Below are positions 24,372 through 32,289 of a stretch of 64,000 bases of DNA, in pieces. How positions within the stretch are numbered: position 1 is the first letter of the stretch; every line of letters begins with the position of its first letter. The notes under the pieces are model-generated. The model searched no databases. It saw nothing but the letters and a program-made list of their open reading frames with translations, and had not been told where the DNA came from. The position numbers and the translations under genes are program-made. Source of the DNA: Flavobacterium hibisci (GTDB lineage: Bacteria; Bacteroidota; Bacteroidia; Flavobacteriales; Flavobacteriaceae); the NCBI RefSeq assembly GCF_020026925.1, contig NZ_JAIQDW010000014.1, positions 1 through 64,000 of the forward strand, read 5' to 3'.

Positions 24372-27300
24372 TTGGTATTAAAATATTCTTGAACCTTTTG
24401 GTTAAAATTTGAGCGCAAAGGTAGCGATTGTCTATTTAAAATCTCTACACTATTTAAATAATCCAATAATGAGCTTGGTAACGCATTAGTTCTATTTGTG
24501 AATTCAGCCTTGTTTGTTTCAGATTGACGCTTCGTATCCTGACCTTGTTGCTGAACTGCATTATTTAATTTTAATAATTCTTGTTGAATATTTAATATTC
24601 TTTGCAGGTTCTCATTCTTAAATCCTTTATTCAAAAGTTGCTTTTCAGATTGTTTCATTTGTTCAATAACAGATCTTCCCTGAGAATCTAATCCTTTTCT
24701 AGCTAACTCTTTTTGCAACTCTTCACGAAGTTTTACCTGCTCTTTGTAAATCTCCATTATCTTTTCTGCATCGCCTTCGCTATCATCACCGTCTTTATTA
24801 TCCTTCTCTCCTTTTCCGTTTTTACCATCTTTTCCAGAAGCAACTTTATCACCACCTTTGCCCTGACCTTCTTTTCCTTGTCCATCTTTACCCTGACCAC
24901 TTTGTCCTTGTCCTTGTTTTTGACCTTGACCTTGTCCAGGTTTTTCTCCGGGTTTCTCACCTTGCTTCATTCCGTCTTTCATTTTATCTGCAAGACCTTT
25001 TTGCTTTTGAATAATATCCGGCAATTGCATTCCTTGTCCTTGCCCCTGTCCTGGTTTTGGTTTTCCTGCTCCCGGTTTTGACATAGACATCTGCATGTTG
25101 TTTAATAAATCACTCAAAAAGTCAGCTAATTTATTTGCAGATGAAACAGCATATTGTTGGTGAGATACTCCTTTTGGAACCTGAACGTCTGTCAAAGATT
25201 CAATAGCTTTATCTACATTATATTGTACGTTTCCAATTTCCTTTGTTACATCTTCTGCTACTTTTGGATTTCTTAAAGACAAAGCAAACAAACTATCATC
25301 GACATGTTTGAACTGTTGTTTTAGATTCTGCTGTACTTTTATATTCTTCGTATATATAGAAGAACCCAATTTCATAGATTTAAATTGTTTCATTACATTT
25401 TCCTGAGATAATGAATAAGCCAGAAGATTATCCAGAATCTGACGAAGCATTGCAACGTCTTCTTCTAATTGTTCCTGCTCTCCACCTCCCATACTCGAAT
25501 CCATTTGTTGCGCCATACTCTTCATTTTCTTAGAAGCACTTTTCTGTTTTTGCTTTGCCGAAGAAGTATTCTTTTTGTTCAATTCATCAGATGCTTTTTG
25601 CAAATCATCTTTCAAATCTTTTTCTTTAGAAGCATCAGATGGAATATCCATTGGCTTCTTTAAGGTTTCGTTTTCCTTTTTTAAGTCTTTTAAATCTTCC
25701 TGAATTTTATCAAAAGCCTTATTGATATCTTCCTGCTTGTCGTGTGTATTTTCTTTTTCTTTATTTGAAAGCTCTTCTTGCTTTTCTGCCAGTTTATTTA
25801 ATTTCTCTGCAACTTGCCCAGCTTTCTTTTCTACATAAAAACGCTTGGTCAATTCAACTAATTGTTCTAAATTTCTGGATTGGTTTTTACTAATTTGTTT
25901 GAACTTTTCCATTTTATCAAACAACTCTTCACTGTTTAATTTATCGTTTAGGTTCTTCAGTTCATCTAATAATTTCTGATTTTTCTCTAAATCTTTATCG
26001 GCATTCTCTAAACGCTTTTGTAAATCTTCTGCTGTTTTATCCTTTTTATCATCTTTGAATTTATCTAAATTTTTGTTCATTTTCTCAGCAAACTGTTTCA
26101 TCATTTCGTCTTGTTGTTTCTGACGCTTGATAAAATCATTAATCTTTTGCTGGTCTTTAAACTCTAAATTATCTTTTTCTTTTCCTGTGTTTTGGATCTT
26201 ATCCATTTCAGAAATCTGTTTAGTTTGGTTTTTTAATGATTTAGATAAACCATTTATGTTTTGGTTTTGCTGTTGCAATTCCAGATCATGAACTTCATCT
26301 GTAGTAGCAACTCTGTCTGAAAAAACAGAAGACTTTGTACTCTTAAAACCATGTGGTGCATCGTTGTCAAAAACTTCAAAATAGTATTCATAAGACACTC
26401 CTTCTTCTACCGGTAAATTACTTGGGAAAGAAAAAACGAACTGATCAAACACAGCTTGCTTTACTGGAATAGTTCCACGCTTTGCAGTTTGTGGTTTGTT
26501 ACGCTCATAGAAAACAACTTGTAATTTTGATAATCCGTAGTCGTCTCCTAATCTTCCTAAGACATAATTCTTATCCAGTTTTAAACTATCTGGTGCAGGC
26601 GAAACAATGATTGTTGGGTGCTGATCTTTGATAACAGACAGCTGATAATCTAATTTCTCGTAGTTTTTAACCTTATTATTAGAAGTAAGAATTTGATATT
26701 CTGTATTTTGAGCAATATTTTTACTCAATTTAAACTCATTTTCGGCTTTATTAAACTTTAAAGTTGCGTTTTCATCCTTCCAAACAATCTCCTGAGTTGA
26801 TTGTGTATTCATTTTCCAGGTCACTAAAGTACCTTCCGGAACGATTGCATTTCCAGTTCCCTGAATCGTTTCTGATTTCTTTTTTAGGTAAGAAGGAAAA
26901 TTCAAAACCATTTCGAAGTTGGCAATTGATGGAACCGTGATTACTTTTAATTCGTATTCTTCAGATGAAACTGAATTTCCTTCAAAAGAAAAAGAAACAT
27001 TTTCAACCGGTTTTTCAATCTTAAATTCGAACTTTCCTGGCTGAGAAGATTCCATAAAATAACTTTCATCACCAATATGGATCATGACATTTTCGGGAAC
27101 AACGTTTCCTATCGATTCCATTTTTACAATAAAATCTTTGTTCTGTTCTGTTTGTAAATTTGAATTTAGGACCACAAATTTGAATGGTGCCGGAGGTAAA
27201 AACGTAGCATTGAAATGTACTACTCTATTTAAACTTTGAGAAATAATATTGCTGTTTCCTGAAATATAAAAAACGGCGAAAAGCAAAATTGGAATTAATG

Positions 27301-27802
27301 CTAATGGCAAATATTTTCTATTTGCATTAAAATTGATTGCGTTTCCAAATGGAATTGGTTGCAGTGAATTTGCTTTTTGTTCTATCGAAGCCAACATTAA
27401 TTCTGAACTTTCTGCTGAATTCTCAGAAGCCGAAAGCTGTAAAAAGTTCGTCAGTTTATCACTTACTTCTGTAAAATGATTTCCGATAATTGCCGAAGCC
27501 TGATTATAATCGATTCCTTTTTGAAGTTTGAATAACTTAAAAATCGGAAATAAAATAAAACGAAACAAAAGGAAAACTTCTACTCCCACGAATAACAAAA
27601 ATAAAAGTGTTCTTCCCAGAGGTTTTAACCAAAGGAAATACTCAATAAAAAGCGTAAACAAAAAATACAAAAGTCCAAAACCGGTAAAAAGAAGTATTCC
27701 TTTTATAAGTTCATTCGTGTAATATTTTTTAATAAAAGCTTCTAGCTTTGCGTATATGGAAGACGTTGTTTTCAAAATGAATCTGTTTAATTTATAACCC
27801 AT
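24368..27802 (-). CDS. DUF4175-family membrane and coiled-coil protein
   Basis: 1144 residues from ATG 27802 (MGYKLNRFILK); the longer frame back to 27865 runs through the gltX promoter area and is unlikely. The N-terminus has membrane helices (GILLFTGFGLLYFLFTLFIEYFLW, LLFLLFVGVEVFLLFRFILF, and LPLALIPILLFAVFYISG). Then come a beta-rich periplasmic part and long Lys/Glu coiled coils. Next is a low-complexity Gly/Gln/Lys stretch (residues about 945-1040) and a final helical part. This matches the large Bacteroidota DUF4175 protein. Its function is not established; the size and layout suggest an envelope role. It is coupled to ybeY by an ATGA overlap. Confidence 0.83.
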   Translation of the reverse strand: MGYKLNRFILKTTSSIYAKLEAFIKKYYTNELIKGILLFTGFGLLYFLFTLFIEYFLWLKPLGRTLLFLLFVGVEVFLLFRFILFPIFKLFKLQKGIDYNQASAIIGNHFTEVSDKLTNFLQLSASENSAESSELMLASIEQKANSLQPIPFGNAINFNANRKYLPLALIPILLFAVFYISGNSNIISQSLNRVVHFNATFLPPAPFKFVVLNSNLQTEQNKDFIVKMESIGNVVPENVMIHIGDESYFMESSQPGKFEFKIEKPVENVSFSFEGNSVSSEEYELKVITVPSIANFEMVLNFPSYLKKKSETIQGTGNAIVPEGTLVTWKMNTQSTQEIVWKDENATLKFNKAENEFKLSKNIAQNTEYQILTSNNKVKNYEKLDYQLSVIKDQHPTIIVSPAPDSLKLDKNYVLGRLGDDYGLSKLQVVFYERNKPQTAKRGTIPVKQAVFDQFVFSFPSNLPVEEGVSYEYYFEVFDNDAPHGFKSTKSSVFSDRVATTDEVHDLELQQQNQNINGLSKSLKNQTKQISEMDKIQNTGKEKDNLEFKDQQKINDFIKRQKQQDEMMKQFAEKMNKNLDKFKDDKKDKTAEDLQKRLENADKDLEKNQKLLDELKNLNDKLNSEELFDKMEKFKQISKNQSRNLEQLVELTKRFYVEKKAGQVAEKLNKLAEKQEELSNKEKENTHDKQEDINKAFDKIQEDLKDLKKENETLKKPMDIPSDASKEKDLKDDLQKASDELNKKNTSSAKQKQKSASKKMKSMAQQMDSSMGGGEQEQLEEDVAMLRQILDNLLAYSLSQENVMKQFKSMKLGSSIYTKNIKVQQNLKQQFKHVDDSLFALSLRNPKVAEDVTKEIGNVQYNVDKAIESLTDVQVPKGVSHQQYAVSSANKLADFLSDLLNNMQMSMSKPGAGKPKPGQGQGQGMQLPDIIQKQKGLADKMKDGMKQGEKPGEKPGQGQGQKQGQGQSGQGKDGQGKEGQGKGGDKVASGKDGKNGKGEKDNKDGDDSEGDAEKIMEIYKEQVKLREELQKELARKGLDSQGRSVIEQMKQSEKQLLNKGFKNENLQRILNIQQELLKLNNAVQQQGQDTKRQSETNKAEFTNRTNALPSSLLDYLNSVEILNRQSLPLRSNFNQKVQEYFNTK

Positions 27803-27913
27803 AAAAGTAGTAATTTTAATTAGATAATAATCAATTAGACAATTAGTCAATTGACCACAAAACAAAGCATTATCTCATTATCATGATTTTCAAATTATCT
27901 AATTTAGGAGTTG

Positions 27914-27921
27914 TATCTTTG
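27914..27921 (+). promoter_or_regulatory. -7 box (TATCTTTG) of gltX
   Basis: TATCTTTG, 18 bases upstream of the ATG at 27940. It lies inside the longer open frame from 27883, which therefore cannot be the real start. Confidence 0.65.
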
Positions 27922-27939
27922 CATCAAAATTTATACAAA

Positions 27940-29445
27940 ATGTCAAAGCAAGTTCGTGTGCGTTTTGCACCAAGTCCAACAGGACCTTTACATATTGGCG
28001 GAGTTCGTACTGCCCTATTTAATTATTTATTTGCCAAGAAAAACAATGGCGTTTTTTATCTGAGAATTGAAGATACAGATCAGACTCGTTTTGTTCCCGG
28101 AGCTGAAGATTATATCATGGAAGCTTTAGAATGGTTAGGAATTGCTCCTGAAGAAACGGTTGGAAAGAATGAAAAATTTGGTCCGTATAGACAAAGTGAT
28201 CGTGCAGCATTATACCAAAAATATGCAGATCAACTGATTAATTCTGGTTGGGCATATTATGCTTTTGATACTCCGGAAGCGCTTGATGCTTTGAGAAAAG
28301 AACAAGAAGCAGAAGGAAAAACATTTATTTACAATCATACAAACCGTGAAAAATTACAAACCTCTTTGGTAATTTCTGCTGATGAAGTTGCCAAAAGAAT
28401 TGCAAATGGAGAACATTATGTTATCCGTTTTAAAACTCCGGTTGACGAAACTTTACATTTAAAAGACATCATTCGTGGAGACGTAAAGTTTGAAACGAAT
28501 CTTCTTGACGATAAAGTTTTATTTAAAAGTGACGGAATGCCAACTTACCATTTGGCCAATATTGTCGATGATCATTTGATGGAAACTTCACATGTAATTC
28601 GTGGTGAAGAATGGTTGCCATCTATGCCCCTTCACATTTTATTGTACAGAGCTTTTGGTTGGGATGCTCCTGAATTTGCACATTTACCTTTGATTTTAAA
28701 ACCAATTGGAAATGGAAAATTATCAAAAAGAGATGGTGATAAAATGGGATTTCCAGTATTTCCTTTAGAATGGAAAACCGAAGAAGGTGTTTCATCAGGA
28801 TACAGAGAGAAAGGATTTTTCCCGGAAGCGGTTGTAAACTTCCTTGCACTTTTAGGATGGAATGACGGAACTGATAAAGAATTATTTTCTTTGGATGAAT
28901 TAGTTGAGTCTTTTGATTTAAACCGAGTTCATAAATCGGGAGCAAAATTTGATCCTGAGAAAAATAAATGGTTCAATCACCAATATCTTATCAAACAAAA
29001 TGATGCTGATTTAGCGAAAGACTTCACTCCTATTTTAACAGAAAAAGGTGTTGATGTTTCTAAATTTGATGTTACAAGAATTATTTCTCTTATAAAAGAA
29101 CGTGCTCATTTCGTTTCTGAATTTTGGGATTTAACTGATTTCTTTTTCCAGGCGCCGACATCTTATGATGAAAAAGCAAGCAAAAACTGGAAAGAAGAAA
29201 CACCGGCTTTAATGCAGGAATTGATTTCAACTTTGGAATATATTGATGGTTTTGATTCAGCCAATATCGAAGCAATCGTAAAAGACTGGTTGACGAAAAA
29301 CGAAATTGGAATGGGGAAAGTGATGCAGCCTTTCCGTCTAAGTTTGGTTGGAGCACTTAAAGGTCCCCACCTATTTGACATTGTAGAAATCATTGGAAAA
29401 GAAGAAACTATTTCCAGAATTCAGAAAGCAATTACTACTTTATAA
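27940..29445 (+). CDS. gltX: Glutamate--tRNA ligase
   Basis: 501 residues from ATG 27940 (MSKQVRVRFAPSPTGPLHIGG); the promoter fixes this start. Class I motifs: PSPTGPLHIGGVRTALFNYLFA (HIGH type, 11-32), the EDTDQTRF element, and KLSKRDGDK (260-268, the KMSKS loop). The C-terminal anticodon-binding helical domain follows. It charges tRNA-Glu. A terminator lies at 29469-29508. It is divergent from the DUF4175 gene. Confidence 0.96.
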   Translation: MSKQVRVRFAPSPTGPLHIGGVRTALFNYLFAKKNNGVFYLRIEDTDQTRFVPGAEDYIMEALEWLGIAPEETVGKNEKFGPYRQSDRAALYQKYADQLINSGWAYYAFDTPEALDALRKEQEAEGKTFIYNHTNREKLQTSLVISADEVAKRIANGEHYVIRFKTPVDETLHLKDIIRGDVKFETNLLDDKVLFKSDGMPTYHLANIVDDHLMETSHVIRGEEWLPSMPLHILLYRAFGWDAPEFAHLPLILKPIGNGKLSKRDGDKMGFPVFPLEWKTEEGVSSGYREKGFFPEAVVNFLALLGWNDGTDKELFSLDELVESFDLNRVHKSGAKFDPEKNKWFNHQYLIKQNDADLAKDFTPILTEKGVDVSKFDVTRIISLIKERAHFVSEFWDLTDFFFQAPTSYDEKASKNWKEETPALMQELISTLEYIDGFDSANIEAIVKDWLTKNEIGMGKVMQPFRLSLVGALKGPHLFDIVEIIGKEETISRIQKAITTL

Positions 29446-29468
29446 TAAAAAGTAAATTCAAAATAGAG

Positions 29469-29508
29469 AACGCTAAGAATCAAACAAAATGATCTTAGCG
29501 TTTTTTTA
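29469..29508 (+). terminator. gltX terminator
   Basis: AACGCTAAGA and TCTTAGCGTT form a 10-bp stem, 14-base loop, then TTTTTT. Confidence 0.88.
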
Positions 29509-29577
29509 TGATTTAGAAAAATTAATTCACAAGAATTTTCGTAATTTACCCGATCATTAAACATAAACTATATAACC

Positions 29578-30558
29578 ATGGGTACAGCATTTATTATCTT
29601 ATTAGTATTCGCATTTTTTATTTTCATGTCCTCTTTTTTTACTGTAAAACAACAATCGTCAGTAATTATCGAAAGATTTGGAAAATTTCAAAGTGTTAGA
29701 AATTCCGGTTTACAACTTAAAATTCCGGTTGTTGACAGAGTTGCAGGGCGTGTAAATCTTAAAATTCAACAGTTGGATGTTATCATCGAAACTAAAACCA
29801 GAGACAACGTTTTTATTAAAATGAAAGTTTCCGTTCAATTTAAAGTGATTCAGGAAAAAGTATATGATGCTTTTTACAAACTCGAATATCCACACGATCA
29901 GATTACCGCTTATGTATTTGATGTGGTTCGTGCTGAAGTTCCAAAACTAAAACTGGATGATGTTTTTGAAAGAAAAGATGACATTGCCATTGCAGTAAAA
30001 AGAGAATTGAATGAAGCAATGACTACTTACGGTTATGATATTATCAACACTTTGGTTACCGATATTGATCCAGATATTCAGGTAAAAAATGCAATGAACA
30101 GAATTAACGCTGCGGACAGAGAAAAAACGGCTGCAGAATTTGAAGCTGAAAGTTCAAGAATCAGAATCGTTGCAAAAGCAAAAGCTGAAGCAGAAAGTAA
30201 ACGTTTACAAGGACAAGGTATAGCAGATCAGCGTCGTGAAATTGCAAGAGGTTTAGTAGAAAGTGTTGAAGTTTTGAACAATGTGGGAATCAATTCTCAG
30301 GAAGCTTCTGCCCTAATTGTTGTGACGCAGCATTATGATACTTTACAGGCAATTGGAGCTGATGCAAACTCAAACTTAATCCTTCTTCCAAATTCCCCAC
30401 AAGCCGGAAGTGACATGTTAAATAATATGGTTGCCTCTTTTACAGCTTCTAATCAGGTTGGTGAAATGATGAAAAAAACAAATAAAAAAGTCGAAAAACC
30501 AAAACCAATTCAGCCACAATCTGGTTATGAAGATGATATTCAACCAGAAACAAAATAA
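29578..30558 (+). CDS. SPFH/stomatin-like membrane protein
   Basis: 326 residues. One N-terminal membrane helix (AFIILLVFAFFIFMSSFF) is followed by a SPFH/Band 7 domain: VKQQSSVIIERFGKFQSVRNSGLQLKIPVVDRVAGRVNLK, then DAFYKLEYPHDQITAYVFDVVRAEVPKLKLDDVFE. After it come Ala/Glu/Lys coiled-coil (NAADREKTAAEFEAESSRIRIVAKAKAEAESK) and a tail ending QPETK. Stomatin-like proteins oligomerise at the inner membrane and often partner NfeD-type proteases; none is next to it here. It ends at the terminator at 30570-30597. Confidence 0.88.
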   Translation: MGTAFIILLVFAFFIFMSSFFTVKQQSSVIIERFGKFQSVRNSGLQLKIPVVDRVAGRVNLKIQQLDVIIETKTRDNVFIKMKVSVQFKVIQEKVYDAFYKLEYPHDQITAYVFDVVRAEVPKLKLDDVFERKDDIAIAVKRELNEAMTTYGYDIINTLVTDIDPDIQVKNAMNRINAADREKTAAEFEAESSRIRIVAKAKAEAESKRLQGQGIADQRREIARGLVESVEVLNNVGINSQEASALIVVTQHYDTLQAIGADANSNLILLPNSPQAGSDMLNNMVASFTASNQVGEMMKKTNKKVEKPKPIQPQSGYEDDIQPETK

Positions 30559-30569
30559 TTTAAAAAATG

Positions 30570-30597
30570 AAAAAGAGGCTTAATTGCCTCTTTTTTT
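30570..30597. terminator. Bidirectional terminator overlapping the DUF6327-like gene end
   Basis: AAAAAGAGGC, six-base loop, GCCTCTTTTT. The last codons of the minus-strand gene (KKRGN) make up one arm. Confidence 0.8.
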
Positions 30598-30834
30598 ATT
30601 TATAAACCAATTGATTACAAAAGGTAAAATTGATTGCAAAATGCTTCCGTAAGAATTTGAAATGTAATCTTTGAACGAAGAAAAAATTCCTTCAACAATA
30701 TTTTGCGGAGTTATACTTTCCGTGGTTTTCTGTAAACTCAAAACCAATTTCTGATAATTAATCTCTTTTTGGAGTTTCAAAATTTCAAGATCTTTTTCAA
30801 TTTCAGCATACGACGAGTATTTTTTTACTACCAT
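30580..30834 (-). CDS. Small protein of the YtxH-holin cluster (DUF6327-like)
   Basis: 84 residues. The N-terminal half is a helix (YAEIEKDLEILKLQKEINYQKLVLSLQKTTESI), and the C-terminal half has a hydrophobic helix (SYGSILQSILPFVINWFINKK). It matches my memory of a flavobacterial DUF6327 family that always follows a holin-like gene. It starts three bases after the stop of that gene, so they are co-expressed. Its last codons form the arm of a terminator hairpin. The function is unknown. Confidence 0.6.
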   Translation of the reverse strand: MVVKKYSSYAEIEKDLEILKLQKEINYQKLVLSLQKTTESITPQNIVEGIFSSFKDYISNSYGSILQSILPFVINWFINKKRGN

Positions 30835-30837
30835 AAA

Positions 30838-31188
30838 TTAATCGTTAAAAAAGATTTCTGAAAATTTCTCTAAAATCGGACCTTCAACAAACTTGTCTTT
30901 TATGAAAAAAAGTAAAATTGTAAATACAAAATAGATCCCTCCTACTGCTAAAAATCCGAGTGCATTACTTTCAAATAAAGAACCAAAAGCATACGCTGCG
31001 GCAAAAGATACAAAAATAAGAACCATACTAAAACACAATAAAATCAAAGTAAATTTAAAAATTAAAGTGGTTGATTTCATCGCAACCTTAAATCCCCAAA
31101 GTTTATAATATGCTAAATTACTGTCAATATAAGCTTTGGTACTTTCCTGAATACTCTCTGTATTTTCTTTTAATTCTTCAAAAGCCAT
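30838..31188 (-). CDS. Phage-holin-like (PF07332-type) membrane protein
   Basis: 116 residues from ATG 31188 (MAFEELKENTESIQESTKAYI); a longer frame back to 31272 has no support. An amphipathic start is followed by two membrane helices (TLIFKFTLILLCFSMVLIFVSFAAAYAF and FLAVGGIYFVFTILLFFI) and a charged tail. This is the small two-helix protein family labelled phage holin or competence protein, found in many bacterial chromosomes next to YtxH genes. It lies between the YtxH-like and DUF6327-like genes. It is probably an envelope stress module, not a true holin. Confidence 0.7.
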   Translation of the reverse strand: MAFEELKENTESIQESTKAYIDSNLAYYKLWGFKVAMKSTTLIFKFTLILLCFSMVLIFVSFAAAYAFGSLFESNALGFLAVGGIYFVFTILLFFIKDKFVEGPILEKFSEIFFND

Positions 31189-31307
31189 AACTTTAAATTT
31201 CATTAAAAAAGAAACACAAAACAAACTGATTACAAATTGAATATGAAATATTATAAAAAAATATTTTATCAACTATAAATCAGGTAAGCTTTGTGTTTCC
31301 TCGATTA

Positions 31308-31634
31308 TTACTTTTGATATTTAGCGTTTTGTGTCTTTAAATCAGCTAGCTTCGATTCTAAAAAAGAAATAACTTCTTCTGTTTTATGGCTTACATTTGA
31401 AAGTAATTCATCAAAAGTTCCATCAAGATTCTCTGTAGCACTTGCAAATTTTTCACGCAAAACTTCTGAACTTGCTTCTAAGGAGTCTTTTAAATTGTTG
31501 GCAGTATCTCCCAGATTTTCTTTAATTTTTGCTCTTGTGTTTGAACCTTTATCAGGAGCTAACAAAATTCCTATCGCTGCACCTACAGCTGCACCGGCTA
31601 AAATTGCTGCAATCGTATTTGAATTGTTTGACAT
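31308..31634 (-). CDS. YtxH-domain protein
   Basis: 108 residues. The N-terminal helix is very small-residue-rich and typical of YtxH: TIAAILAGAAVGAAIGILLAPDKGSNTRAKI. A coiled-coil part follows (LKDSLEASSEVLREKFASATENL, VSHKTEEVISFLESKLADL). YtxH proteins are small stress-linked membrane-anchored proteins. It is the first gene of the leftward trio with the holin-like and DUF6327-like genes. About 650 bases of AT-rich DNA lie upstream. Confidence 0.8.
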   Translation of the reverse strand: MSNNSNTIAAILAGAAVGAAIGILLAPDKGSNTRAKIKENLGDTANNLKDSLEASSEVLREKFASATENLDGTFDELLSNVSHKTEEVISFLESKLADLKTQNAKYQK

Positions 31635-31809
31635 AATGTTAAAATTAAAAGTGATTAATAAAGATACTCTTTTCTGAATTTATGAAATTTCATATTTGAC
31701 CTTTAGATAAAAATACTGACTTTATAAACAATTGAATGTTAACAACCCGTTAAACTGGCAAAATTGATAGTAAAAGTAAAATTAAGCCTTAAAATAAACA
31801 ATAAATCAA

Positions 31810-31925
31810 AAGATGATTAATGTATTGGAAGATATTAAAAGAGGTCTTAAAATTAATTTATGAAGGTTAATTTTAATTTAAATAAATTATATAATTTTTA
31901 TTTTTAATAGTTTTTATAAATAATA
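31810..31925. repeat. Diverged direct repeat, copy 1
   Basis: Aligned with 32128-32245 by shared words; similarity is high in the core but decays at the ends. The 10-bp palindrome 31848-31877 is kept in part in copy 2. Confidence 0.5.
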
Positions 31926-32127
31926 AGTAAAAAATTAAATTTTAATTATTTAATAAATAAAATTGATATTTTTAAAAAAGAGAATTTTTGAACATGACAT
32001 TCTGAATTAAATGAAAATGAAATCTCATTTTTCAACTTTATCAACAATTCAATGTTTATAAGCATTAAAACAGCCATAAATATAGTTCAAAATTAAAATA
32101 AAGCTCAATCTTAAAAGATTTTTAAAA

Positions 32128-32245
32128 AGATGATATAATGAATCGGAAGTATTTTAAAAACGTCTTAAAATCAATTTATGAAAGTCAATTTTAATTTATA
32201 AAAATTATAAAATATTTAGTTTTAATAGAAAAAATAAATAATAAA
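32128..32245. repeat. Diverged direct repeat, copy 2
   Basis: Second copy of the block at 31810-31925, offset by about 318 bases. Confidence 0.5.
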
Positions 32246-32246
32246 A

Positions 32247-32270
32247 AAAGCACTTATAAAAGCGCTTTTA
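32247..32270 (-). terminator. glnS terminator
   Basis: AGCACTTATAAAAGCGCTTTT, an imperfect AGC-CTT/AAG-GCT stem, 20 bases past the glnS stop, with a T run on the minus strand. Confidence 0.5.
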
Positions 32271-32289
32271 ATAAATAATATTGATTTTA

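Larger units (their letters stand above)
31635..32289. other. Long AT-rich intergenic region with a duplicated 120-base block
   Basis: 655 bases, very A/T-rich. A block of about 120 bases at 31810-31925 recurs in diverged form at 32128-32245 (shared words include TCTTAAAAT, AATTTATGAA, AATTTTAATTTA and TTTTAATAG). The first copy holds a 10-bp palindrome (TTAAAATTAA 31848-31857 with TTAATTTTAA 31868-31877). No gene was found. It probably includes the promoter of the YtxH gene. Confidence 0.6.

Noticed and set aside
24757-25081. Frames in other phases over the Gly/Gln/Lys stretch of the DUF4175 gene
   Set aside because: They are low-complexity shadows of the real frame.
27883-27939. Longer N-terminus for gltX
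   Set aside because: The -7 box at 27914-27921 lies inside it, and the HIGH-motif spacing fits ATG 27940.
30838-31188. Phage holin, suggesting a prophage
   Set aside because: The holin-like gene sits in a stable YtxH/DUF6327 trio with no phage genes near it; this label is historical.
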